IMG/VR virus record: IMGVR_UViG_3300031857_000465 | Coordinates: 1-40,431 of that record | DNA: 40,431 nt | Source of the DNA: a virus | Direction: 5' to 3' (one strand) | Part shown: positions 1 to 5,129 of the stretch, one piece after another | Numbering within the stretch: the first letter of the stretch is position 1 | How the letters are laid out: the number at the start of each line of letters is the position of its first letter | Translations under genes and position numbers: made by a program | Notes under the pieces: generated by a model | What the model was told of the DNA's origin: nothing | The model's input: the letters and a program-made list of their open reading frames with translations, nothing else | The model's database searches: none

Positions 1-486
1 GTTTAATAGTTGAGTACGGAATCTTCGTTCAAATTCTTTAATATTATCTTTATTATATGAACATTCTTCTGGCATATAGCAATAGAGTCCTACACACTGA
101 GCCTTGCGGTAGTCATTTGAGATAGTGCTTGTGATATGCCTAAAAGTATTGCCAGAACAAATAAGGTCGTCAATTATTATGTACCTCCAAGGAGTAACAC
201 CTTCCATAAAAAAATTTGAATAACATTCCTCGTTTTTCTTACGAATAACAATAATATGTTTATTCAGCAGTTCAGCAATTTGTGGAACAACCATCAAACC
301 ACTAATACCACAGCAGGCTATACTATCAAACTCATCAGTTATCTTACGCAAATCACAAATGGCCTTTATGATTATAGAATTTCTGTGCTTATGATTTAGC
401 ACTTTTGTAGTATGGCTACAACCCTTAATATATTGGCCGTCTGGAGTAACTCGATGATCTTCTAGTTTCTGATGTAGTATATTCAT
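1..486 (-). CDS. Phosphoribosyltransferase-like protein (3' end beyond window)
   Basis: I translated this leftward frame from ATG at 484-486; it stays open for 162 codons to the window edge, so the C-terminus is missing. A segment reading YIIIDDLICSGNTF matches the PRPP-binding signature of type I phosphoribosyltransferases (hydrophobic strand, two acidic residues, then S/T-G-x-T). An upstream CCGISGLM segment fits the family's glycine-containing loop. The family transfers phosphoribose from PRPP to a base, or acts as a regulator such as PyrR; the substrate cannot be told. The start lies in GTTATGA, the outer box of the last attC-like site, and no good ribosome site is seen. Base composition is AT-rich, like the phage and unlike the adjacent cassettes. 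Confidence 0.75.
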   Translation of the reverse strand, partial: MNILHQKLEDHRVTPDGQYIKGCSHTTKVLNHKHRNSIIIKAICDLRKITDEFDSIACCGISGLMVVPQIAELLNKHIIVIRKKNEECYSNFFMEGVTPWRYIIIDDLICSGNTFRHITSTISNDYRKAQCVGLYCYMPEECSYNKDNIKEFERRFRTQLLN

Positions 487-594
487 AACAGCACGGATGA
501 TACGATTCGAACGTATAAGAAAGGAATAAGAAAGGCTAGTTGCCTATAATAGATACTTGTCCCACCAAGTTGCATCCGTGAAGAAGAGTTCTCA
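483..594 (-). repeat. Possible attC-like site 0 (end of cassette array)
   Basis: On the minus strand it begins TGAGAAC, containing the stop codon of the preceding ORF exactly as at two other sites, and ends GTTATGA. Between them CACGGATG pairs with CATCCGTG, but the spacers next to the boxes are unequal (7 and 2 nt) and a tRNA-like sequence fills the centre. It may be a real long attC, or a boundary where only the left box survives. Confidence 0.4.
493..579 (-). tRNA. tRNA-like gene or relic, class II size, anticodon unclear
   Basis: A 7-bp acceptor stem (ACGGATG with CATCCGT), a possible D arm (ACTT-GGTGGGAC-AAGT) and a clean T arm (ATACG-TTCGAAT-CGTAT) are visible. The 87-nt span suits a long-variable-arm tRNA. 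The middle is poor: the best anticodon arm (CTATT-ATAGGCA-ACTAG, anticodon AGG) has a mismatch and an unusual C37, and the variable region forms no stem. It may be decayed. It sits wholly inside a 112-bp interval bounded by attC-like boxes. Confidence 0.4.
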
Positions 595-819
595 CTTCGT
601 CCGCTCCAGCAGGCCGCGAGCCACAGCAACCGCCGCCTCGTCCTCTTGCCAGTGGCTTCCACCGGCCGTCCTGTCATCGTAGATTATGTCATTGGCGGCC
701 TCGCACAGCCGCTCAATCGCCTCCCGCTCCTCGTCGGTGAGCCGCAGGCGGGCAACCTCTCGCTGCAACTCCTCGTATGAGGGCGTGTCAGCAAACCGTC
801 CGATTGGTGTCGGCCTCAT
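592..819 (-). CDS. Integron-cassette hypothetical protein, LTDEERE type
   Basis: The 75-residue product starts at ATG 817-819 behind GGAGACAGAC. It has the pattern LTDEEREAIERL followed by an alanine-rich helix ending in ARGLLER. I recall this small charged helical family as common in Planctomycetes, with no known function. The TGA stop lies in the TGAGAAC box of the next attC-like site, as expected when one ORF fills a cassette. GC content is far above the phage background. It is related in sequence to the neighbouring cassette ORF at 884-1183 (shared LTDEEREA and RGLLER). Confidence 0.75.
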   Translation of the reverse strand: MRPTPIGRFADTPSYEELQREVARLRLTDEEREAIERLCEAANDIIYDDRTAGGSHWQEDEAAVAVARGLLERTK

Positions 820-836
820 GTCTGTCTCCATGCCTG

Positions 837-886
837 TGAGAACCACGCGATGCTGCGGACTGCGCCGCAGATCGCAAGCGTTCTCA
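837..886 (-). repeat. attC-like recombination site A (short form)
   Basis: A 50-bp imperfect palindrome. Minus strand: TGAGAAC, then GCGAT-CTGCGG pairing with CCGCAG-C-ATCGC, then GTTCTCA. The arms are complementary except for an unpaired C and unequal spacers, the asymmetry expected of a folded attC bottom strand. The outer AAC/GTT core is kept. It overlaps the stop codon of the ORF at 884-1183. Confidence 0.8.
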
Positions 887-1183
887 GCCTAGTCGTTCCA
901 GCAGGCCGCGAAACACAATTGCGGCGCGCTTTGCGTCTTCAAGCCCTACTCTGTCGTATTCGTCGGCTTGCCTAATGCCGTACTCCAACGCCTCCCGCTC
1001 CTCGTCGGTGAGCGTGGGGTGGCCAAGCCGCACCACAGTCCCACCGACCATCGCGGCCTCGCTCGTCGCGTCCTTTTCCAGAAACCACAGCGAGTGCTGC
1101 ACGCCCTCGTCGTCAATCACGGCGTAGGCCATCACCGCAGAACCACGCGATGCAGCGGACATCTCATCTACCTCTTTCGTCAT
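884..1183 (-). CDS. Integron-cassette hypothetical protein, LTDEERE type
   Basis: The product has 99 residues if translation starts at ATG 1181-1183, which has a strong AGGAGCGACC ribosome site. That start lies in the loop of attC-like site B, so the first residues (up to about SRGSAVM) would be read from the site. A shorter start at MAYAVIDD is possible but lacks a ribosome site. The C-terminal half repeats the motif LTDEEREALEYG...FRGLLERLG of the next cassette. No known function. The stop is in the TGAGAAC box of site A. High GC, unlike the phage. Confidence 0.75.
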   Translation of the reverse strand: MTKEVDEMSAASRGSAVMAYAVIDDEGVQHSLWFLEKDATSEAAMVGGTVVRLGHPTLTDEEREALEYGIRQADEYDRVGLEDAKRAAIVFRGLLERLG

Positions 1184-1225
1184 GGTCGCTCCTGTGTTCG
1201 ATGCCGCTGATCGCAGCCGTTATGT
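1137..1225 (-). repeat. attC-like recombination site B (long loop)
   Basis: An 89-bp site. Minus strand ACATAAC ... GCGATCAGCGG pairs with CCGCTGCATCGC ... GTTCTGC. Arm sequences match sites A and C closely (accacgcgatgc-gcgg on the plus strand). The central loop of about 45 bp holds a ribosome site and ATG for the next ORF. Confidence 0.75.
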
Positions 1226-1387
1226 AACCAGAAGTCGGCACCCAAGTGCGATAACAGCAACAACGGCTCCGGTCGCCCCAAACACTACAGCAACGGCGGG
1301 CCAGCCGCCGTGCATGTGGCACAACACCGCAACGCCCGCAAATGGGGATGAGGTCAGTGCAACGCCGATTATTTGAGTGATTGTCAT
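1220..1387 (-). CDS. Cassette-borne small membrane protein (55 aa)
   Basis: ATG at 1385-1387 behind GGAGACACACAC. The product, MTITQIIGVAL... to ...GCRLLVT, has two hydrophobic segments (about residues 5-22 and 29-50) around a His-Met-His turn, so it is probably a two-helix inner-membrane protein. The TAA stop lies in the ACATAAC box of site B, which places the gene as the complete content of one cassette. Function unknown. A longer overlapping frame on this strand runs through site C and is not credible. Confidence 0.65.
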   Translation of the reverse strand: MTITQIIGVALTSSPFAGVAVLCHMHGGWPAVAVVFGATGAVVAVIALGCRLLVT

Positions 1388-1397
1388 GTGTGTGTCT

Positions 1398-1446
1398 CCA
1401 TAACCACGCGACGCAGCGGACGAGCCGCTGATCGCTGGCGTTCTCA
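1398..1446 (-). repeat. attC-like recombination site C (short form)
   Basis: A 49-bp imperfect palindrome. Minus strand TGAGAAC, GCGATCAGCGG pairing with CCGCTGCGTCGC, then GTTATGG. It is nearly identical in arms to sites A and B and overlaps the stop codon of the ORF at 1444-1815. Confidence 0.8.
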
Positions 1447-1815
1447 GCCGTCAAGGCAGAGGTTTGATATTCCGCTCGCGAAGTTTACTGGCTTTCCGCT
1501 CTCGTCGCGGATCACAAGATCGACGCGGTACAGATAAGAAGGGTCGTAGTCGCACTCAACTTGCTCAACACGCACTACCTCCCAATCGAAAGAACCGAAC
1601 CGCACGTGCTGGCCCACTGACGGGAGAATGCACGCCGGCACAACCGTTGCCCCAATGACGCGACGCCAGCCCGCAACAAATACGCGGTTCTTTGACCGCC
1701 GCAAAACCTTACCAGAGCAGTTCTCTACCAACTTCCAAGACACCGGCATTTCGCTACCCCTTTGCTTCTGCGAACCAAGACGATGCAGCGGACTCGCGTC
1801 AACGTCTGAAATCAT
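1444..1815 (-). CDS. Integron-cassette hypothetical protein (123 aa)
   Basis: Start at ATG 1813-1815 with a near-perfect AGGAGG ribosome site inside the loop of site D. A second plausible start (MPVSWKLV, behind AAAGGGG) would give about 102 residues and avoid translating the attC arm. The product is rich in short beta-type stretches (VFVAGWRR, HVRFGSFDWEVVRV, YRVDLVIRDE). I recognise no family. The stop codon lies in the TGAGAAC box of site C. GC-rich. Confidence 0.65.
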   Translation of the reverse strand: MISDVDASPLHRLGSQKQRGSEMPVSWKLVENCSGKVLRRSKNRVFVAGWRRVIGATVVPACILPSVGQHVRFGSFDWEVVRVEQVECDYDPSYLYRVDLVIRDESGKPVNFASGISNLCLDG

Positions 1816-1862
1816 GTCGTCCTCCTGCGGCTGCGAGCCGCTCCTGGTCCTGAGTGTTATTC
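1769..1862 (-). repeat. Divergent attC-like site D (upstream edge of array)
   Basis: The R' side (CCGCTGCATCGTCTTGGTTCGCA) matches the other sites. The other half (AATAACACTCAGGACCAGGAGCGG) pairs only in patches and contains its own perfect hairpin GCGGCT-CGC-AGCCGC (opposite-strand reading). It may be the hybrid junction where the first cassette entered phage DNA. Confidence 0.5.
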
Positions 1863-2015
1863 TTCCACTATTTCATCGGCCAAAATATGATAGTAATTGT
1901 CCCATTCTCTTTCATCGTAGAGATTAGTTTCATAACTGTGGTCATCATCATACGAAAAGAGTTCGTCTGAGTCTTTTACAATATCTTCATAATTCTCATA
2001 CTCGCCATGAAACAT
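1857..2015 (-). CDS. Small acidic phage protein (52 aa)
   Basis: ATG at 2013-2015 follows AAGGAGAG at ideal spacing. The product is very acidic and tyrosine-rich (MFHGEYENYEDIVKDSDE...), AT-rich in codons, and so belongs to the phage and not to the cassettes. It is the first gene after the strong promoter at 2035-2063. Its TAA stop sits in the AATAAC outer box of site D, so cassettes appear to have inserted exactly at its 3' end. Function unknown. Confidence 0.7.
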   Translation of the reverse strand: MFHGEYENYEDIVKDSDELFSYDDDHSYETNLYDEREWDNYYHILADEIVEE

Positions 2016-2034
2016 AAAACTCTCCTTTAATCGC

Positions 2035-2063
2035 ATTATACACCAAACACCGTCCGCTGTCAA
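2035..2063 (-). promoter_or_regulatory. Consensus sigma-70 promoter for 1857-2015 and the cassette array
   Basis: TTGACA, 17 bp, TATAAT on the minus strand, 20 bp upstream of the start codon. The spacer ends GGTGTATAAT, so it also contains the GGTGTATA string seen in the late region. Confidence 0.8.
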
Positions 2064-2136
2064 TGGGTCATGTAGGACTCGAACCTACAACCTACAACTT
2101 AAAAGGATGCTGCTCTGCCAATTGAGCTAATGACCC
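2064..2136 (-). tRNA. tRNA-Lys (TTT)
   Basis: 73 nt. Acceptor GGGTCAT/ATGACCC, D arm GCTC...GAGC, anticodon loop CTTTTAA, T arm GTAGG-TTCGAGT-CCTAC. One mismatch in the anticodon stem. CCA is not encoded. Confidence 0.9.
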
Positions 2137-2148
2137 GTATTTAGCCTT

Positions 2149-2176
2149 ATTGTACCTCGCCAGATTGTTTTGTCAA
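2149..2176 (-). promoter_or_regulatory. Promoter for tRNA-Lys
   Basis: TTGACA, 16 bp, TACAAT, ending 13 bp before the 5' end of the tRNA. Confidence 0.7.
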
Positions 2177-2177
2177 G

Positions 2178-2250
2178 TGACCCTACGGGGATTCGAACCC
2201 CGATATTCGGAACGAAAATCCGAAGTCCTAAACCGTTAGACGATAGGGCC
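2178..2250 (-). tRNA. tRNA-Glu (TTC)
   Basis: 73 nt. Acceptor GGCCCTA/TAGGGTC, anticodon arm TCGGA-TTTTCGT-TCCGA, T arm CGGGG-TTCGAAT-CCCCG. CCA not encoded. Confidence 0.92.
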
Positions 2251-2289
2251 ACACTCGCAACTCAAACGTCAGCCTCCGAAACATATAAG

Positions 2290-2365
2290 TAGGGCGTGTA
2301 CGAGTCGAACGTACCTAAGATCACCTTATAAGAGTGACGGATGCAACCGGCTTACCTTACGCCCC
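2290..2365 (-). tRNA. tRNA-Ile (TAT)
   Basis: 76 nt. Acceptor GGGGCGT/ACGCCCT, anticodon arm TCACT-CTTATAA-GGTGA, T arm GTACG-TTCGACT-CGTAC. The D arm is poorly paired. It reads the AUA codon, frequent in the AT-rich late genes. Confidence 0.85.
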
Positions 2366-2375
2366 GTGTTGTGGG

Positions 2376-2403
2376 ATTATACCTTGTTATCGACCGTTGT
2401 CAA
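2376..2403 (-). promoter_or_regulatory. Consensus promoter for tRNA-Ile and downstream tRNAs
   Basis: TTGACA, 16 bp containing CGATAAC, TATAAT; 11 bp before the tRNA 5' end. Confidence 0.8.
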
Positions 2404-2415
2404 GTAAAAGTTTAG

Positions 2416-2495
2416 TGGTGGATGAGGGACTCGAACCCCCGAAGCCGAAGCACCTGATCTACAGTCAGGCCCATTTGCCGCTCTGGAAATCCACC
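2416..2495 (-). tRNA. tRNA-Tyr (GTA)
   Basis: Class II. Acceptor GGTGGAT/ATCCACC, anticodon arm CCTGA-CTGTAGA-TCAGG, long variable arm, T arm with TTCGAGT loop. Confidence 0.92.
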
Positions 2496-2497
2496 AA

Positions 2498-2584
2498 CGG
2501 AATCTACAGGATTCGAACCTGTGGAGGATTTTAACCCTCGGCGGCTTAGTAAACCGCTGCCTTAAACCACTCGGCCAAGATTCC
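2498..2584 (-). tRNA. tRNA-Ser with anticodon ACT
   Basis: Acceptor GGAATCT/AGATTCC with G73, D arm, long variable arm GAGG...CCTC, T arm ACAGG-TTCGAAT-CCTGT. The anticodon arm GCGGT-TTACTAA-GCCGC puts ACT at 34-36, where bacterial serine tRNAs normally have GCT. Confidence 0.85.
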
Positions 2585-2586
2585 AA

Positions 2587-2657
2587 CAAAGGCGGAGGGA
2601 ATCGAACCCCCATCTACGGTTTTGGAGACCGTCGTTCTACCGTTGAACTACGCCAAT
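2587..2657 (-). tRNA. tRNA-Trp (CCA)
   Basis: D arm GTTC...GAAC, anticodon arm ACGGT-CTCCAAA-ACCGT, T arm GGGGG-TTCGATT-CCCTC, G73. The acceptor (ATTGGCG against CGCCTTT) has T-T mismatches at pairs 2 and 3. Confidence 0.85.
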
Positions 2658-2666
2658 CAAACTAAG

Positions 2667-2738
2667 CACACGGGGTAGGATTCGAACCTACATCTGACAA
2701 ATTAACAGTTTGGGGCATTACCATTATGCTACCCGTGT
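2667..2738 (-). tRNA. tRNA-Asn (GTT)
   Basis: Acceptor ACACGGG/CCCGTGT, anticodon loop CTGTTAA, T arm GTAGG-TTCGAAT-CCTAC, G73. Confidence 0.92.
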
Positions 2739-2747
2739 ATAAATCAT

Positions 2748-2820
2748 ATGCCCGGCTAGGATTCGAACCTAGACTCAGTTGATCCAAAGTCAACAGCTTT
2801 ACCAGTTAAGCTACCGGGCA
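2748..2820 (-). tRNA. tRNA-Gln (TTG)
   Basis: Acceptor TGCCCGG/CCGGGCA with the U1-A72 pair typical of glutamine tRNA, anticodon arm GTTGA-CTTTGGA-TCAAC, T arm CTAGG-TTCGAAT-CCTAG. Confidence 0.93.
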
Positions 2821-2853
2821 GCATTATTCACCGTTTTTTATTTCAATTCCTAG

Positions 2854-2926
2854 AGCCGGTAGTAGGATTTGCACCCACGACATTCAAATTACAAATTTGA
2901 CACTCTGCTAACTGAGTTATACCGGC
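2854..2926 (-). tRNA. tRNA-Thr (TGT) with altered T loop
   Basis: Acceptor GCCGGTA/TACCGGC, anticodon arm TCAAA-TTTGTAA-TTTGA. The T loop reads TGCAAAT where TTCAAAT is expected, so position 55 is G. Confidence 0.88.
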
Positions 2927-3007
2927 AAAGAGGATAGTTTTTATTTAAAGATAGAATACCCTCATAAACTATCTTCTCGATTTGTCATGACTCAAACCAA
3001 GAATAAC

Positions 3008-3202
3008 CTATATATCATACTCCTTACGCCACTTCCTGTCAATATCGCTGCGGGTACGTTGACGCTTGGGCCGATTGTCCATAACCGTATACCGCTCCTC
3101 CCTGTGACCCGTAGGAAGTTCCCACCGCTGCTTGGTTTTGATTTTGATACTGTTGTACTTGCGACGTGGCCGCATATCGTCGTTGTTGTGGGGGATGATC
3201 AT
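3008..3202 (-). CDS. Small basic protein overlapping 3039-3401 (64 aa)
   Basis: A strongly basic product (RPRRKYNSIKIKTKQRWELP..., DNRPKRQRTRSDIDRKWR...) whose DNRPKRQRTR segment I recall from small phage proteins. It starts at ATG 3200-3202 without a convincing ribosome site and overlaps the 3' half of 3039-3401 in another frame. A promoter-like TTGACA-N16-TACAAT at 3269-3296 lies just upstream. It may be the true gene here, or both frames may be used. Confidence 0.5.
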   Translation of the reverse strand: MIIPHNNDDMRPRRKYNSIKIKTKQRWELPTGHREERYTVMDNRPKRQRTRSDIDRKWRKEYDI

Positions 3203-3401
3203 ACCATTGTCCGTTTTCGTGAAGGTAAAAAATCCTATCTAGGTTAGGGTCATACGCCATTAAACAATATTGTACAGGATACTTAGGAGTTGTCAAATTT
3301 TTATTTAGGGGAGGAATTTTTATATCCCCTTTTTGATAATCCTTAACACCCGTATACACCAAAGCAGCAGCAGTCAACGCAACGCCAATCCATTGTAGCA
3401 T
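3039..3401 (-). CDS. Membrane-anchored hypothetical protein (120 aa)
   Basis: Starts at ATG 3399-3401 with GGAGGGTTAAT upstream. Residues 1-18 form a hydrophobic anchor (MLQWIGVALTAAALVY), followed by a lysine-rich stretch, an FYLHENGQWYDHPP segment and a low-complexity Gln/Tyr/Gly/Ser tail. The last half overlaps 3008-3202 in a different frame, so the C-terminal part may be non-coding in this frame. A promoter-like sequence spans the start codon and another lies within the gene. Confidence 0.5.
   Translation of the reverse strand: MLQWIGVALTAAALVYTGVKDYQKGDIKIPPLNKNLTTPKYPVQYCLMAYDPNLDRIFYLHENGQWYDHPPQQRRYAATSQVQQYQNQNQAAVGTSYGSQGGAVYGYGQSAQASTYPQRY
3269..3296 (-). promoter_or_regulatory. 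Promoter-like sequence inside 3039-3401
   Basis: TTGACA, 16 bp, TACAAT. It would transcribe 3008-3202 with a leader of about 60 nt. Confidence 0.45.
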
Positions 3402-3419
3402 ATTAACCCTCCTTGTCAA
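3392..3419 (-). promoter_or_regulatory. Promoter-like sequence over the start of 3039-3401
   Basis: TTGACA, 16 bp, TACAAT; the spacer contains the ribosome site and start codon. It stands 48 bp from repeat element R1, in the same order as other element-promoter pairs. Confidence 0.4.
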
Positions 3420-3466
3420 ACCCTTGTCCATGAAAGAATTATCGGCCAATCGTACCAGAAACTTAA

Positions 3467-3510
3467 CTGCCGTTTTGGCAGATCGCCCGGCCGCCCTGCC
3501 ATTATGGCAG
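3467..3510. repeat. 44-bp double-palindrome element R1
   Basis: CTGCCGTTTTGGCAG, 14 bp with a CCGGCC core, then CTGCCATTATGGCAG. The second palindrome supplies the stop codon of 3502-3744. Confidence 0.9.
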
Positions 3511-3744
3511 AGTGTCATCCGTCAATTCGGATTCGGCGGCACGAATAATGCTAGAAGTAGGAATTACGTTAGTACCATTATCAGCACTGACATAATCACG
3601 AAAACCACGCTCATCAATATAAAAATACTCATCTATTGTATCCATCTTGTTAGTCATTAGGAATCCGGCCACTCCAGCCTCAAGAGGATCACTATGGTCC
3701 ATAATCACTTGAAGCGTACCACTATTAACATAATACTTAGCCAT
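3502..3744 (-). CDS. Hypothetical protein (80 aa)
   Basis: Starts at ATG 3742-3744 behind AAGGATATAAC, 12 nt after the stop of 3757-4461, so the two are probably cotranscribed. The product is acidic (MAKYYVNSGTLQVIMDHSDP...) and ends LTDDTLP, the last codons and TAA stop being read out of repeat element R1. No family recognised. Confidence 0.7.
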   Translation of the reverse strand: MAKYYVNSGTLQVIMDHSDPLEAGVAGFLMTNKMDTIDEYFYIDERGFRDYVSADNGTNVIPTSSIIRAAESELTDDTLP

Positions 3745-3756
3745 TGTTATATCCTT

Positions 3757-4461
3757 TTAGTGGGCAGGAAATAGTACGTTAGCCAAACCCTTGACGCACA
3801 TATCACAACTAATACTATCCTTAGTACCAGTACAAGTAATAACTGATCGACCACGACGAATCTCGGGGCAAACAACATACTTGACATCTTCGATAATTAC
3901 CAGTTTAGGCAAAGCCTTACGCCACGCATCGGCCTTGGCCTTACTCTTTGGACGCTTGGGAGCAATCTTAGTATCACTATCGCACCACGCAAACAACTTA
4001 AAACCGGCAGACACCGCAGCAGCCCTATCTTCTGCATTATGAATACTAGCATAGACGGCCATATACTTTTCCAGTACAACAAGCCGACTATCGTAGATAT
4101 GAGTATAAAACCACATATTAGGCAGACTAATACCATCGGCCAGAACACTCTCACACGCCCACGTTACATTCTCAACATAGTTGGTATCAAGTTCGCCGTT
4201 GAGAAACCAATCGCCACGCTCATGCCAGCGGATGCTTTTATTACGCTTGATAGCATCAAGAATCATAGCACGAATCTTATGCTTTTCGGTAATAACATTA
4301 GCAAAGCCCGCGGTGCGAGCGTTCTTATACTGATTCTCGGTGGCTTCGGCATAGCAGCCATTATTGAGAAAGTCGCACGTTGACGGGCAAGTGTCGCCAA
4401 CAGGACGCGAAACCACAATGCAACCCTTACCCAACTTGTCGTTACCATCAGCAGTTTTCAT
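3757..4461 (-). CDS. Cysteine-rich GP88/DUF7227-like phage protein
   Basis: 234 residues from ATG 4459-4461, behind AAGGGAGATAACC. The N-terminus KLGKGCIVVSRPVGDTCP is the opening I associate with mycobacteriophage GP88-like proteins: glycine-rich, then Cys residues (CPSTCDFLNNGCYAEA). A second Cys group lies near the C-terminus (CTGTKDSISCDMC). Together they suggest a metal or Fe-S site. A central aromatic segment (SIRWHERGDWF) is also typical. Biochemical role is not established. First gene after the promoter at 4484-4511. Confidence 0.7.
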   Translation of the reverse strand: MKTADGNDKLGKGCIVVSRPVGDTCPSTCDFLNNGCYAEATENQYKNARTAGFANVITEKHKIRAMILDAIKRNKSIRWHERGDWFLNGELDTNYVENVTWACESVLADGISLPNMWFYTHIYDSRLVVLEKYMAVYASIHNAEDRAAAVSAGFKLFAWCDSDTKIAPKRPKSKAKADAWRKALPKLVIIEDVKYVVCPEIRRGRSVITCTGTKDSISCDMCVKGLANVLFPAH

Positions 4462-4483
4462 GGTTATCTCCCTTGTGCTAGTG

Positions 4484-4511
4484 ATTCTACACTACGTTAT
4501 CGGCTTGTCAA
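4484..4511 (-). promoter_or_regulatory. Early promoter for 3757-4461
   Basis: TTGACA, AGCCGATAACGTAGTG, TAGAAT. It is a type example of the repeated early promoter, with CCGATA in the spacer. Confidence 0.82.
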
Positions 4512-4535
4512 GAGAAAGAATCCACAAAATTTTAA

Positions 4536-4579
4536 CTGCCATTTTGGCAGTTCGGCCGCGGAGCCTGCCATTTTGGCAG
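4536..4579. repeat. 44-bp double-palindrome element R2
   Basis: Two perfect CTGCCATTTTGGCAG palindromes 14 bp apart, 25 bp upstream of the promoter at 4484-4511 and just 3' of tRNA-Asp. Confidence 0.92.
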
Positions 4580-4582
4580 AAG

Positions 4583-4656
4583 CGAGAGCGACGGGACTCG
4601 AACCCGCAACCTCCAGCGTGACAGGCTGGCGATCTAACCGATTGATCTACGCTCCC
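4583..4656 (-). tRNA. tRNA-Asp (GTC)
   Basis: Acceptor GGGAGCG/CGCTCTC, D arm GATC...GATC, anticodon arm CCAGC-CTGTCAC-GCTGG, T arm GCGGG-TTCGAGT-CCCGT, G73. Confidence 0.93.
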
Positions 4657-4660
4657 TAAA

Positions 4661-4732
4661 TAGCCCCAAGAGGAATCGAACCTCTAATACAGGATTAGAA
4701 ATCCCGTGTTATATCCTTTTAACTATGGGGCC
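4661..4732 (-). tRNA. tRNA-Arg (TCT)
   Basis: Acceptor GGCCCCA/TGGGGCT, anticodon arm CGGGA-TTTCTAA-TCCTG, T arm AGAGG-TTCGATT-CCTCT. It reads AGA, the main arginine codon of the late genes. Confidence 0.92.
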
Positions 4733-4738
4733 GAAATA

Positions 4739-4775
4739 CCGATAGCCGCCAGTGCGTCCACCAGCGGTCTATCGG
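4739..4775 (-). other. Long stem-loop between 4799-5056 and tRNA-Arg
   Basis: CCGATAG-CCGC pairs with GCGG-T-CTATCGG around a 14-nt loop. No U-run follows, so a processing or stability hairpin is likelier than a terminator. Confidence 0.6.
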
Positions 4776-4798
4776 ACATTATAACTCCCGAACCGTGT

Positions 4799-5056
4799 TC
4801 AGCCAACAGTCTCCGCCTCAACCTTAGTAGTCTTAGCCTTGTGACCGTCACCGGCTTCCTTGACACTCACACCGAACTTGCGATTACGGGCAACCTTCCA
4901 GCCCTGCTCGCTATAGTCCTTGATACCCTGGGCCTTGACCACCACAAGAGTACCATCGGGCAGACCATCGGCAAGAGCCTGACGAATCGTATCCTCAACC
5001 ACTTCCGTATCAAGAGTGTCCGACGCAACAGCAACCGCAAAATCATAAGTACGCAT
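4799..5056 (-). CDS. Hypothetical protein (85 aa)
   Basis: Start chosen at ATG 5054-5056 behind GGGAAAGG. The product (MRTYDFAVAVASDTLDTEVVEDTIRQ...) has an alternating strand-helix pattern, a DGLPDGTLVVVKAQGI turn-strand and a lysine-rich C-terminus. No family recognised. Tandem promoters at 5101-5129 and 5189-5216 precede it, and read-through would make the tRNA-Arg/Asp precursor. Confidence 0.75.
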   Translation of the reverse strand: MRTYDFAVAVASDTLDTEVVEDTIRQALADGLPDGTLVVVKAQGIKDYSEQGWKVARNRKFGVSVKEAGDGHKAKTTKVEAETVG

Positions 5057-5100
5057 AGTAAAAACCTTTCCCAAAAGAGTTATCAACCACCAATAAACGA

Positions 5101-5129
5101 ATCATACATCACTTATCGTCACTTGTCAA
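5101..5129 (-). promoter_or_regulatory. Proximal early promoter for 4799-5056
   Basis: TTGACA, 17 bp with CGATAAG, TATGAT. Confidence 0.75.

Noticed and set aside
1164-1454. 96-codon leftward ORF through sites B and C
   Set aside because: It reads through two attC-like palindromes and overlaps the better supported 55-codon membrane ORF.
3424-3660. Rightward ORF spanning element R1
   Set aside because: It begins inside an early leftward region and translates the palindromes; no upstream promoter or ribosome site.
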